Source: Microbacterium sp. 18062 (GTDB lineage: Bacteria > Actinomycetota > Actinomycetes > Actinomycetales > Microbacteriaceae). Taken from it: a stretch of DNA of 60,180 bases. Where the stretch lies: the NCBI RefSeq assembly GCF_902706225.1, contig NZ_CACSKB010000024.1:1-60180 (forward strand), in the 5' to 3' direction. Within the stretch, counting starts at the first letter, position 1, and the number at the start of each line of letters is the position of its first letter. Below, one piece after another: positions 9,250-17,188 of this stretch. A program made the translations under genes and the position numbers. The notes beneath the pieces are model-generated. The model saw nothing but the letters and a program-made list of their open reading frames with translations. It ran no database searches and was not told the DNA's origin.

Positions 9250-9284
9250 CCGACCCGCTCGCGATGGCGTCGCGAGCGGGTCGG
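9250..9284 (+). terminator. Perfect 15-bp hairpin between pknA and pknB
   Basis: CCGACCCGCTCGCGA pairs perfectly with TCGCGAGCGGGTCGG around a 5-nt loop (TGGCG). The stem starts 11 bp after the pknA stop. There is no T tract beyond TTAGG, so it may act as an attenuating or processing hairpin, not as a classical terminator. Confidence 0.7.
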
Positions 9285-9285
9285 T

Positions 9286-9291
9286 TAGGCT
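9286..9291 (+). promoter_or_regulatory. Candidate -10 box (TAGGCT) for pknB
   Basis: TAGGCT sits directly after the hairpin and 27 bp before the pknB GTG, which has an SD (CAGGGAG). It suggests that pknB can be expressed separately from the upstream operon. Confidence 0.45.
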
Positions 9292-9318
9292 GACATACGT
9301 TGCACCCAGGGAGACGCC

Positions 9319-11025
9319 GTGACAGATGACCGACGCGTGCTCGCAGGCCGTTACCGCGTCGACGAGCTCATCGGACGCGGCGGCATGGCCAGCGTCTATC
9401 GCGGATACGACATCACGCTCGGCCGCGAGGTCGCCCTGAAGATCCTGAAGCGCGAGCTCGCCGAGGATGCGGCCTTCCGCACCCGCTTCCGCCTCGAGGC
9501 GCAGGCCGCATCGCGGATGGCGCATCCCGCCGTCGTGCGCGTCTTCGATGCCGGCGAGGGCACGGAGACCGGCCCCGACGGCGTCGCGCACCCGGTGCCG
9601 TTCATCGTGATGGAGCTCGTGCACGGCGCTCTCCTGAAGGACATCGTCTCGGAGGGGCCGCTCGCACCGGCGGATGCCGCGCGGTACGCGGACGGCATCC
9701 TCGAGGCCCTCGAGTACTCGCACCGGGCGGGAGTCGTCCACCGCGACATCAAGCCGGGCAACGTGATGGTCACCGAGTCCGGCCAGGTCAAGGTCATGGA
9801 CTTCGGGATCGCGCGGGCGGTGTCGGACTCGTCGTCGACGGTCGCCGAGACGACCACCATCCTCGGCACGGCCGCCTACTTCTCACCCGAGCAGGCGAAG
9901 GGCGAGCCGGTGGACGCGCGCGCCGACCTGTACTCCACGGGTGTCGTGCTGTACGAGATGCTGACCGGCCGGCCGCCGTTCCGCGGCGAGACCCCCGTCG
10001 CGGTCGCCTACCAGCACGTCAGCGAGACCCCGGTGCCCCCGACCGATGTCGTCGAGGGCATCCCCCGGGGTCTCGACGCGGTCGTCCTGCGGTCGCTCGC
10101 GAAGGACCCCTACCAGCGCTACCAGGATGCGGCCACGTTCCGCGCCGCGATCGACGAGGGACTCACGGGACGCGCGCCCTCCAAGCGTCAGCTCGGCGCC
10201 CTCACCACCGAGCTCTACGGCGCCAATCCTCGCCAGGCCGCCGAGACGGCGCGATCGTTGCGTCAGCTCTCCAGCGACACCACGATGCGTCGCACGCAGG
10301 CGGGCCCTCCGGTCGCCTGGATCTGGTCGGGCGTGGCGATCCTCGCCGTTCTGCTGATCTCGGTCCTGTTCTGGGTGCTCACCATCCGCACAGGCGACAA
10401 TGTCCCCGACACGGCGCGTATCGTCCCTGACGTCACGACGATGACCTTCGAGCGCGCGTCCGACGTGCTCGAGGCCGAGGATCTCCTGACGAACCGCGTG
10501 AACGTGGCGGACGACCGGATCGCCGCCGGCAATGTCGTGCGGACAGATCCCACGGCGGGAACCTCCGTCACCCCCGGTCAGGCCATCACCGTCTACGTCT
10601 CGACGGGCAAGGACACCGTCGCGATGCCCGTCGTCGCCGGCATCGCCGAGCAGGAGGCCCGTGATGCGCTGACCGCCGCGGGGCTGACGGTCGGCACGAT
10701 CACGCCGGTCAACGATCGACAGGCGGCCGGCGGAACGGTCCTGTCCGCGCTGACCGCCGACGGCGAAGTGGAGGCGGGCACCGAGCTCCCGGTCGGGACG
10801 ACCGTGAACCTCCGTGTCGCGAGCGGACACGTCGTGCTCAACGACGTCACCGGCTACACCCTCGACGCCGCCACGCGGGACATCGAGCAGCTGGGCCTCA
10901 TCGTCACGACCGCACCGGACCCCGAGTGCCCGGCGACGAGTCCGAACACGGTCAGGGTCATGTCGCTCGCTCCAGGCGAGGTTCCCATCCAGTCGGAGAT
11001 CACCCTCACGTACTGCGCGGGCTGA
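9319..11025 (+). CDS. pknB: PknB: PASTA-domain Ser/Thr kinase
   Basis: PknB is the central Ser/Thr kinase that senses muropeptides or lipid II and regulates peptidoglycan synthesis. Kinase motifs: [37 protein letters not shown] and GTAAYFSPEQ. A transmembrane helix (~331-353, IWSGVAILAVLLISVLFWVL) separates it from three extracellular PASTA repeats (~365-430, ~431-502, ~503-568). The 568-aa length is close to the family norm, with three repeats where mycobacterial PknB has four. The GTG start is preceded by GGGAG. Its 3' end overlaps the convergent amidotransferase gene by 20 bp, so the two transcripts must overlap. Confidence 0.95.
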   Translation: MTDDRRVLAGRYRVDELIGRGGMASVYRGYDITLGREVALKILKRELAEDAAFRTRFRLEAQAASRMAHPAVVRVFDAGEGTETGPDGVAHPVPFIVMELVHGALLKDIVSEGPLAPADAARYADGILEALEYSHRAGVVHRDIKPGNVMVTESGQVKVMDFGIARAVSDSSSTVAETTTILGTAAYFSPEQAKGEPVDARADLYSTGVVLYEMLTGRPPFRGETPVAVAYQHVSETPVPPTDVVEGIPRGLDAVVLRSLAKDPYQRYQDAATFRAAIDEGLTGRAPSKRQLGALTTELYGANPRQAAETARSLRQLSSDTTMRRTQAGPPVAWIWSGVAILAVLLISVLFWVLTIRTGDNVPDTARIVPDVTTMTFERASDVLEAEDLLTNRVNVADDRIAAGNVVRTDPTAGTSVTPGQAITVYVSTGKDTVAMPVVAGIAEQEARDALTAAGLTVGTITPVNDRQAAGGTVLSALTADGEVEAGTELPVGTTVNLRVASGHVVLNDVTGYTLDAATRDIEQLGLIVTTAPDPECPATSPNTVRVMSLAPGEVPIQSEITLTYCAG

Positions 11026-11686
11026 CCGTCGCCCGCCCGCGGTGCGGGGAGCGGCCGGCGCCGCGGATCGCCGCATCCGTCACGCCGATCGACTCGAGCC
11101 AGGTGCCCAGCAGCCGGTATCCGTGCTCGGTGAGAACGCTCTCGGGATGAAACTGCACGCCCTGCAGCGGCAGGGTGCGATGTGCGAGTCCCATCACGGT
11201 GCCGTCTGCCGTGCGCGCGGTGATCACGAGCTCATCGGGAACGGTCTCCGGCACGACCGACAGCGAGTGGTATCTGCCCGCGGTGAAGGGCGACGGAAGC
11301 CCGGCGAAGACGCCGTCGCCGTCGTGGTGCACCGCCGAGGTCATCCCGTGCATGAGCGCGGGCGCTTCGCCCACCCGCCCGCCGAAGGCCGCTGCCAGCG
11401 CCTGGTGTCCCAGGCAGACGCCCAGCAGGGGTGTGCCGCCGTCGGCCGCCGCGCGAGCGACGGCGATCGACGCGCCGGCGTCCTCCGGCGTCCCGGGTCC
11501 GGGGGAGAGCACCACCCCGGCGAATCCGACGAGGGCCGCGCCGACCATGTCCGCGCTGATCTCGTCCGCCTCGCGGACGGTGACGTCGGCACCGAGCTCG
11601 TCGAGGTAACCGATGAGCGTGTGGACGAAGCTGTCGTGGTTGTCGACGACGAGAACCGGCACCCGGTCCGGTATCGACGAGTTCAC
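11006..11686 (-). CDS. Glutamine amidotransferase, PabA/TrpG type
   Basis: Class I glutamine amidotransferase subunit that supplies ammonia to aminodeoxychorismate or anthranilate synthase. Motifs: VLVVDNHDSF at the N-terminus, LSPGPGTPEDAG (oxyanion segment), LLGVCLGHQ with the nucleophilic Cys, and QFHPESVLTEHG with the catalytic His and Glu. I chose GTG 11686 because it overlaps the stop of the upstream small gene and puts the domain at residue ~9; the open frame continues upstream without family similarity. Placement next to pknB matches mycobacteria (annotated trpG/pabA). No synthase large subunit is nearby, so PabA versus TrpG cannot be decided. 226 aa. Confidence 0.9.
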   Translation of the reverse strand: MNSSIPDRVPVLVVDNHDSFVHTLIGYLDELGADVTVREADEISADMVGAALVGFAGVVLSPGPGTPEDAGASIAVARAAADGGTPLLGVCLGHQALAAAFGGRVGEAPALMHGMTSAVHHDGDGVFAGLPSPFTAGRYHSLSVVPETVPDELVITARTADGTVMGLAHRTLPLQGVQFHPESVLTEHGYRLLGTWLESIGVTDAAIRGAGRSPHRGRATVSPRST

Positions 11687-11838
11687 TCGACGGTGACCTC
11701 TTGCGGGTTGATGAGCGGGCTGACCCATGGGAATACGTAGAAGAACAGCCCGTACAGCACCGCGGCGACGAGGATCAGCACGATCAGCAGCCGCACCCAC
11801 CAGGGACCCGGAAGGACTCGCCACAACGCTGCGTACAT
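11683..11838 (-). CDS. Small membrane protein (51 aa)
   Basis: This 51-residue protein is too short for usual ORF cut-offs. It has one strong hydrophobic helix (LLIVLILVAAVLYGLFFYVF), a Trp-rich N-terminus (LWRVLPGPWWVR) and an acidic C-terminus. Its start overlaps the sortase stop (ATGA) and its stop overlaps the amidotransferase start (GTGA), so it is tightly coupled to both. No characterised family is recognised. A role beside the sortase is a guess from position only. Confidence 0.7.
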   Translation of the reverse strand: MYAALWRVLPGPWWVRLLIVLILVAAVLYGLFFYVFPWVSPLINPQEVTVE

Positions 11839-12626
11839 CAGGCGACCGCCTCGGTGAGGGATGCCGGCTGCCCTGCGGAGCGCGGCGTGAACGATTCGAA
11901 GACGCTGTAGCCGATGATGCGCTCCGCCAGGGAGTACATGGGGCTGCAGCTGGTCATGGTGAGGTAGCGGCCGTTCGCAGCGACGCCTTCTTGCTGCGGT
12001 ACCGGCAGCAACACGTCGGTCTGATCGGGCTGCACGTACTCGAGCGTGCGGAATCGGTAGGTGTACCACCCGTCCTGCGTCTCGATCACGATCGCGTCGC
12101 CGACGTGGAGATCCGCCATCCGGTTGAAGGGTTTGCCGAAGGTCGTGCGGTGCGCAGCGAGGGCGACGTTCCCCTCCGCGCCGGGCATCGGCGTACCGGG
12201 ATAGTGCCCGATGCCGATCGGGTCGAGCGTGTTGGCGCGCGTGACGCCGCCGGCGATCTGCTGGGCATAGTCGGCGCCCCAGCGCGGGACGTACATCGTG
12301 CCGAAGATCTCGGCATCCGCGGCCTCGTCCCGGACGACGGGCTCGATGACCGCCGGGTCGCCGGTCGGCTCCTCTGTCGGCGCCGCCGACGCCTGCTGCT
12401 CGTACTCCTGCTGCCATTGCTCGGAGAGCTCGCGTGCTTCCGTCGAACGCTCGGCCTCGTAGATGAGGTCGCCGATCCACATCTGCCACGAGACGTAGAG
12501 GAGGGCGATGACACCTGCGGTGATCAGCACCTCGCCGATCACGCCGACGACGCTCACGCGGCGGCGGGGACGTCGTCCGCCGGCGCGGCGATCGCGGCGG
12601 GTGGGCGCGGGCGTCGTGTCGGTCAC
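11838..12626 (-). CDS. Class E sortase
   Basis: Sortases cleave a C-terminal sorting signal and attach proteins to the cell wall; class E enzymes of high-GC actinobacteria recognise LAXTG. The 262-aa protein has an N-terminal basic stretch and one signal-anchor helix (VGVIGEVLITAGVIALLYVSW). The catalytic triad is visible as H159 (ALAAHRTTFGKPF), C227 (YLTMTSCSP) and R236 (LAERIIGY). It starts at GTG. A LAETG signal is present in the chaplin-like fragment at 57.3-57.8 kb, a possible substrate type. It leads an apparent three-gene operon with the 51-aa protein and the amidotransferase. Confidence 0.93.
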   Translation of the reverse strand: MTDTTPAPTRRDRRAGGRRPRRRVSVVGVIGEVLITAGVIALLYVSWQMWIGDLIYEAERSTEARELSEQWQQEYEQQASAAPTEEPTGDPAVIEPVVRDEAADAEIFGTMYVPRWGADYAQQIAGGVTRANTLDPIGIGHYPGTPMPGAEGNVALAAHRTTFGKPFNRMADLHVGDAIVIETQDGWYTYRFRTLEYVQPDQTDVLLPVPQQEGVAANGRYLTMTSCSPMYSLAERIIGYSVFESFTPRSAGQPASLTEAVA

Positions 12627-12668
12627 ACCGGGATTCTAACCGGCGCGGATGACGAGAAGCCCGACGGG

Positions 12669-12674
12669 TAGGAT
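12669..12674 (+). promoter_or_regulatory. -10 box (TAGGAT) of crgA, leaderless layout
   Basis: TAGGAT is separated from the crgA ATG by exactly 7 bp (GTTCACC), so transcription would start at or next to the start codon. No SD is present, consistent with leaderless translation. Confidence 0.65.
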
Positions 12675-12681
12675 GTTCACC

Positions 12682-12918
12682 ATGGCACGCTCGGACAACG
12701 ACGAGGACCTCACGCCCGCACGGGCCGGTGAGCCCGCACCGAACCCCGTCTGGTTCAAGCCCATCATGATCGGCCTCATGCTGATCGGGCTCGTCTGGGT
12801 GCTGGTGTTCTACCTGAGCGGGATGCAGTTCCCGATCCCGGGCATCGATGCGTGGAACCTGGTGATCGGCTTCGGCATCGCGTTCGTCGGCTTCCTCATG
12901 ACGACGCGCTGGCGCTGA
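12682..12918 (+). CDS. crgA: CrgA: cell division membrane protein
   Basis: CrgA (UPF0233) is a small actinobacterial membrane protein that interacts with FtsZ and the septal machinery and helps localise wall synthesis at division. The 78-aa product has a charged N-terminus (MARSDNDEDLTPAR), the conserved NPVWFKPIM segment, and two helices (IGLMLIGLVWVLVFYLSG and LVIGFGIAFVGFLMTT). I prefer ATG 12682 over the in-frame upstream ATG at 12649, because the -10 box lies between them and the shorter form matches the family. Gene neighbourhood (pknB/sortase side) is typical. Confidence 0.93.
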   Translation: MARSDNDEDLTPARAGEPAPNPVWFKPIMIGLMLIGLVWVLVFYLSGMQFPIPGIDAWNLVIGFGIAFVGFLMTTRWR

Positions 12919-12945
12919 CCGGGAGTCCCCGCACTCGGCATCGAG

Positions 12946-12992
12946 TTACACCGGTGTGATTCATCCCCATCTGTGGATGAGCCTGTGGATAA
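12946..12992. promoter_or_regulatory. Palindrome TTACACCGGTGTGA and DnaA box between crgA and rhomboid genes
   Basis: ACACCGGTGT (12948-12957) is a perfect 10-bp palindrome inside the near-palindrome TTACACCGGTGTGA. A perfect DnaA box TGTGGATAA lies at 12984-12992, with a one-off copy TGTGGATGA at 12972-12980. The genes on either side converge, so this is not an obvious promoter. Confidence 0.5.
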
Positions 12993-12998
12993 CTCCGC

Positions 12999-13874
12999 TC
13001 ACGCGTAGATCACGGGCGGGATGAGCAGCAGCAGCACGAGCACCGCGGTCCATCCGACGAGCAGCCCGATCTGCAGCGGGCGGCGGCGGCGCTCGCGCGT
13101 GCGCGCGAAGACCAGTCCGACGACCGCACCGGCGACCAGACCCCCGACGTGCGCCTGCCACGAGATCGCCACCCCCGGCAGGAATCCGATCGCCAGGTTG
13201 ATGCCGAGCACGATCAGGATGCCGGTGATCTCGGCGCCGATGTGGCGCGCGATGATGACGAAGGCGCCGAACAGCCCGAAGATCGCTCCCGATGCGCCGA
13301 CGACGAAGCTGTTCGGCGCCAAGAGGGACACGGCCACCGATCCGCCGAGAGCACCGAGCAGGTAGAGCACGAGGAAGCGCGCGCGCCCGAGCACCGGCTC
13401 AAGGTTCCGTCCGATCATCCACAGGGCGAGCATGTTGAGGCCGACGTGCCAGAACGACGAGTGCACGAGGGCCGCGGTGAGCAGCCGCCACGGCTCGAAC
13501 GATCCGCCGGTGAGCTGGGGATAGAGCGCCCCGGCGTAGAAGCCGAGCGCGTTGCGCACGACGTCGCCGAGGAGGAACTGCAGCACGAAGACCGCGGCGG
13601 TGACGGCCATGATCGTGTAGGTCACCACCGGCTTTCCGCCGGCGACCGCGACGGACCCCGAGCCGCGCCATCGGCGCTGCGCCTTCTTCTGCGCGGGCGA
13701 CGCCGACTGGCGCTGCTCGGCCATGCACTCCGGGCAGACCACACCGACCGCGGCCTGAGTCTGACACTCGGGGCAGATGGTGCGCAGGCACCGCTGACAG
13801 AGCACGAAGCTCTGCCGATCCGGATGCCGGTAGCAGAAGTTGTCGCGGTTGCTCGCGAACTCGGGGTTCGTCAC
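12999..13874 (-). CDS. Rhomboid family intramembrane serine protease with N-terminal zinc-binding segment
   Basis: A membrane serine protease that cleaves transmembrane substrates. The catalytic Ser is S195 in GASGAIFG; the His is H242 in SWQAHVGGLVAG; WRLLTAALVHSSFWHVGLNM is the rhomboid second-helix region. About six helices follow residue 85. Residues 14-50 contain C14, H17, C26, C29, C34, C37, C47 and C50, a double zinc-binding pattern (CYRHPDR, CQRCLRTICPEC, CPEC) usual for actinobacterial rhomboids. 291 aa from a GTG start. It is tail-to-tail with crgA and follows the cyclophilin gene by 13 bp, probably in one transcript. Confidence 0.93.
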   Translation of the reverse strand: MTNPEFASNRDNFCYRHPDRQSFVLCQRCLRTICPECQTQAAVGVVCPECMAEQRQSASPAQKKAQRRWRGSGSVAVAGGKPVVTYTIMAVTAAVFVLQFLLGDVVRNALGFYAGALYPQLTGGSFEPWRLLTAALVHSSFWHVGLNMLALWMIGRNLEPVLGRARFLVLYLLGALGGSVAVSLLAPNSFVVGASGAIFGLFGAFVIIARHIGAEITGILIVLGINLAIGFLPGVAISWQAHVGGLVAGAVVGLVFARTRERRRRPLQIGLLVGWTAVLVLLLLIPPVIYA

Positions 13875-13887
13875 GAACGAGTGGAGA

Positions 13888-14445
13888 TCAGACCGAGACG
13901 ACGTCGATGGAGGAGATCACGACGGGCTCGACGGGACGGTCGCCCGCACCCGTGGGCACCGCGGCGATCGCGGCCACGACGGCACGCGAGTCGTCGTCGG
14001 CGACCTCTCCGAAGATGGAGTGCTTGCCCTGCAGCCACGGCGTGGGGTCTGTGGTGATGAAGAACTGCGAGCCGTTGGTCCCCTCGGCGGCGCCCGTGAT
14101 GGCGTTGCGACGCAGGCCCGCGTTCGCCATCGCGAGCAGGTAGGGCTTCTGGAAGGTCAGCTCGGGGTGGATCTCGTCGTCGAACGAGTAGCCGGGGCCG
14201 CCCGTGCCCTGCCCGAGCGGGTCGCCGCCCTGGACCATGAATCCGGGGATGATGCGGTGGAAGACGACGTCGCGGTAGAGCGCGCCCTCGCCGGGCCTGC
14301 CGGTGGCCGGGTCGGTCCACTCCTGCGAGCCGTCGGAGAGTCCGACGAAGTTCTGGACGGTACGCGGAGCGTGGTCTCCGAAGAGGTTGACGACGATGTC
14401 GCCGTGGTTGGTGTGGATCGTTGCGACGGCAGTGTGCTGGGGCAT
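13888..14445 (-). CDS. ppiA: Peptidyl-prolyl cis-trans isomerase (cyclophilin)
   Basis: This cyclophilin-type isomerase speeds proline cis/trans conversion during folding. Motifs: FHRIIPGFMVQGGDP, GPGYSFDDE, LAMANAG, GSQFFITTDPTPWLQGKHSIFGEV. These include the catalytic Arg (FHRII) and the FFI segment. The protein has no signal peptide, so it is cytosolic. I chose ATG 14445 (MPQHTAVATIHTNHGDI) within a much longer open frame because homology begins there; 185 aa is normal. Placement beside rhomboid near the pkn cluster parallels mycobacterial ppiA. Confidence 0.93.
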   Translation of the reverse strand: MPQHTAVATIHTNHGDIVVNLFGDHAPRTVQNFVGLSDGSQEWTDPATGRPGEGALYRDVVFHRIIPGFMVQGGDPLGQGTGGPGYSFDDEIHPELTFQKPYLLAMANAGLRRNAITGAAEGTNGSQFFITTDPTPWLQGKHSIFGEVADDDSRAVVAAIAAVPTGAGDRPVEPVVISSIDVVSV

Positions 14446-14544
14446 GGGTACATTCTCGCAGAGTTCCCTGCAACCCCTGCTGTCGCGGGGCCATTCCTCT
14501 GGCAGGATGGGGCACACGACAACCCATGAAGAGGGGGATCTCAC

Positions 14545-15126
14545 GTGAGCCTCAGCCGCAAGCGGAAGAAGGAGCTCCGGAAGCTCCAGAACCACGCCAC
14601 GAAGGTGTGGGAGTCCCAGCAGGTGCTCGTCGGCGAGGCGGCGAATGTCGCCCGCGAAGCCGGCCGTCAGCTCGGCCACTACAACCGCGAGCAGGTGGTG
14701 CCCGCGGTGCAGACCGGCTACGAGCGCTATGCCGCGCCCTACGTCGATCGCGGCGTGAAGGCGTCGAAGAAGGTGCTCACCCAGAACGTGGTGCCGGCTG
14801 CCGGTGCGCTCGTCGGCAGCGCGCTCTCGGTGTGGGACGCCGCGAACGACACCCGCTCCCGGATCGCCTCGGGTCGCGGCATCTCGATCGATACGGCCGC
14901 GTACCAGAAGAGGGCCGAGAAGTACGGCAAGAAGGCGACCCGCAAGATCGCCGGCAGGCTGTCCGCGCTCGAGCCGCAGAAGAAGGGCGTCTCGGCGGGG
15001 GGCGTGATCGCCATCCTGCTCGGTGTCGCGGCGGCGGCCGGCGTGCTCTACGCGGCCTGGCAGACCCTGCGCGCCGATGACGAGCTCTGGGTCGCCGACG
15101 ACCCGCTGCGCGCACCGGACGCGTGA
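14545..15126 (+). CDS. Uncharacterised protein with one C-terminal membrane helix
   Basis: The function is not recognised. The 193-aa product starts at GTG with an AGGGGG-type SD. It has a basic N-terminus (SLSRKRKKELRKLQ), a long helical Ala/Glu/Lys-rich middle, and one hydrophobic helix near residues 151-170 (GGVIAILLGVAAAAGVLYAAW) followed by a short acidic tail. Similar proteins are common in Microbacteriaceae and some are labelled DNA helicase by error; there is no helicase motif here. Its stop overlaps the next start (GTGA), suggesting co-translation with the deacylase gene. Confidence 0.75.
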   Translation: MSLSRKRKKELRKLQNHATKVWESQQVLVGEAANVAREAGRQLGHYNREQVVPAVQTGYERYAAPYVDRGVKASKKVLTQNVVPAAGALVGSALSVWDAANDTRSRIASGRGISIDTAAYQKRAEKYGKKATRKIAGRLSALEPQKKGVSAGGVIAILLGVAAAAGVLYAAWQTLRADDELWVADDPLRAPDA

Positions 15127-15608
15127 CGGACGAGGATCCGACGGGGCGGGTGCGGCGAGCCGCATCCGCCCTCGGTCTCTCCGTCGAGATCCGGCAGCGC
15201 CCGGATGCGGGCAGCCTCCCCGAAGCCGCCGCCCTCCTCGGTGTCGCACCCGATGACATCGTCAAGACTCTCGTCGTCGCGCGCAGCGACGACACCTTTC
15301 TGTTCGCGCTGGTCCCCGGCGACCGTGCCGTCGCCTGGCCGAAGCTGCGCGGCGTCGTGGGCGTCAACAAGCTGCACCTTCCGGACCCGGAGCGCGCCCT
15401 GGCGGCCACGGGGTACGCGCGCGGGACCATCGTGCCGCTCGGCAGCAGCCACGCCTGGCCCGTCTTCGCCGACGAGAGCATCCGCGGACGCCGGATCGCT
15501 CTCGGCGCGGGTGCGCGCGGCTTCAGCCTGTTCGTCGACGCGGACGCCCTGATCGAAGCGCTCTCCGCGACGGTCGCCGACATCACCGGACCGCTGCCGG
15601 ATCGTTAG
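15123..15608 (+). CDS. YbaK/EbsC-type aminoacyl-tRNA deacylase
   Basis: Members of this family hydrolyse mischarged aminoacyl-tRNA (for example Cys-tRNA-Pro) in trans. The 161-aa protein spans a single YbaK domain, with LLGVAPDDIVKTLVV containing the conserved Lys, FALVPGDRAVAWPKL, GYARGTIVPLG and the late IALGAGARGFSLFVDA segment. The start is GTG 15123, overlapping the preceding stop. Its 3' end overlaps the convergent Nudix gene by 4 bp. Which tRNA it proofreads cannot be told. Confidence 0.88.
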   Translation: MTDEDPTGRVRRAASALGLSVEIRQRPDAGSLPEAAALLGVAPDDIVKTLVVARSDDTFLFALVPGDRAVAWPKLRGVVGVNKLHLPDPERALAATGYARGTIVPLGSSHAWPVFADESIRGRRIALGAGARGFSLFVDADALIEALSATVADITGPLPDR

Positions 15609-16030
15609 GCCACGAGCCCGGCCATCCGCATCCCGATCCCGACGAGTTTGACGCGGGGCAGGTCATCGACCTCGTCGAGGCGGAACCACTGCGCCCGGTC
15701 GGTCGATCCGTCGACCTCGTGGCGCAGTCGTCCGCCGAGGATCCGTGCGCGATAGACGATGCGCAGTGTGTGGAGCGCCTGCTCCGACTCCGCGATCCGC
15801 CGGCTGGCCGGGATCACCCGGGAATGGATGCCGAGGAGGTCGCCGACCGCCGCCCGGTACCCGGTCTCCTCACGGATCTCCCGTCGAGCCGCGTGCTCCG
15901 GGTCCTCGCCGGGTTCCAGTCCGCCGCCCGGCAGGGTCCACGCGCTGTGCCGGCCCTCGTTCCAGTGCGCGAGCAGGATGCGGCCCCGGTCGTCGGTGAT
16001 GACGGCGTAGGCGGCCACGCGCATGTCCAT
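15605..16030 (-). CDS. Nudix hydrolase
   Basis: A pyrophosphohydrolase acting on nucleoside diphosphate-linked compounds. The Nudix box is complete: GGGLEPGEDPEHAARREIRE then ETGY. The 141-aa protein is one domain, N-terminal AAYAVITDDRGRILLAHWN. ATG 16030 and ATG 16024 are both possible starts. It is preceded on the same strand by the broken glycosidase gene. The substrate is not predictable. Confidence 0.88.
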   Translation of the reverse strand: MDMRVAAYAVITDDRGRILLAHWNEGRHSAWTLPGGGLEPGEDPEHAARREIREETGYRAAVGDLLGIHSRVIPASRRIAESEQALHTLRIVYRARILGGRLRHEVDGSTDRAQWFRLDEVDDLPRVKLVGIGMRMAGLVA

Positions 16031-16054
16031 GCGGGTGACTATATCCGCATGCGG

Positions 16055-17052
16055 TCAGCGTCGTTCGCCGGAGCGGCGGAGCGGCGGGCGACCGTCGATG
16101 ACACGCACCCGCGACCCGGCGCGCAGCCCCGCACCGGCGACGACGAGGCCGCCCGCGAGGACCGCGAGCGGCAGCGTCCACCCGGGTCCCCCGCTGGCGG
16201 CCAGCTCGGGTGACGCAACGCCGGCCGGCACCGGCGACGGAGACGGAGACGTCGGGAGCGCGGTCGCCACGAAGAACAGCCCGTCGCCGACGAAGCGCTG
16301 GTCGGCGCATCCGGACGGGAAGCTGTTCGTGGGGTCCGATCTGGTCACGACCGTCACCGAGTCGCAGGCGCTCGACCCGGACTGCGAAGGAAGGTCCGCG
16401 ACGAGGGTGCTCGAACCTCCGCCGTCGAAGAGGATCGCGGAGTCGACTCCCGCCTCGAGCATGAGCTGCTGCGCCTCGGCGACCGTGACGCCGGACCGCC
16501 GATGAGATCGGTGATCGTCGCATCCGAGAGCTCGCCATGGGCTGTGAACTCGACGCCGACCGCGAGATTCGCCAGCACCCACGCTGCGGAATCATCGGCC
16601 TCGGCGCTCTTCGACGTCAGCAGCGCGACCTGATCCGTCGCGAGCTGCGGGATGGTCCGGAGCTCGGCGGTCTCTGCCACCGTGTCGACGACGAAGGTGT
16701 CATGAGCGGACGACTGGTGCGCGGTGATGAGCACGGCGTCACGGATGACGTAGTTCGAGTTCGCGTCACCGTTCCGGCTGTCCTGCAGCACGACCTCCCC
16801 CATGTCGGGCGTGATGAGGGTCACCCCATGCTCGACCGTCGGGCCGGGCTCGAGCGCCTTCGGGCAGCTCGGCTGGGGTGCGGCGACGTCGAGCGCGTTG
16901 ATGCCGTCGAGCGGGATGCCGGCCTCGGCGGTGGAGATGGTGCCGACGAAGGTGACGTTTCCGATCGAGAGGCGACCATCGCTGTGCACGGCGAGGCTGA
17001 CGTTGAGCAGCGGGTCGGACGGCGGGCTCTTGAGCACCCCGATCTTGCGCAT
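16055..17052 (-). pseudogene. Broken phosphodiester glycosidase (NAGPA-type) gene
   Basis: Two minus-strand frames together encode parts of a secreted phosphodiester glycosidase. Frame 1 (from ATG 17052 with SD AAGGTGGAG) runs through IGNVTFVGTISTAEAGIPLD, GVTLITPDMG and HGELSDATITDLIGG. Frame 2 continues with SGVTVAEAQQLMLEAG, the family signature ILFDGGGSSTL, and a C-terminal helix (LPLAVLAGGLVVAGAGL). The switch occurs near 16495-16510, where adding one base (GGCGGTTCC for GGCGGTCC) would restore GGSGVTV. The signal peptide and N-terminal domain expected for the family are also missing. It is either a pseudogene or, for the frameshift alone, a sequencing error. Confidence 0.75.
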
Positions 17053-17188
17053 GCTGCTCCACCTTCGTTGGCGCCCCCGGCGCGGACCGACAGGATCCGA
17101 GTATAGGCGCGGCGCCGTCGAGTCCGACGAGATCATCGACGTTGCGGGCGGTCACGCGGGCGGCCCTGGGCTGTTGCGGCCGCCGCGA

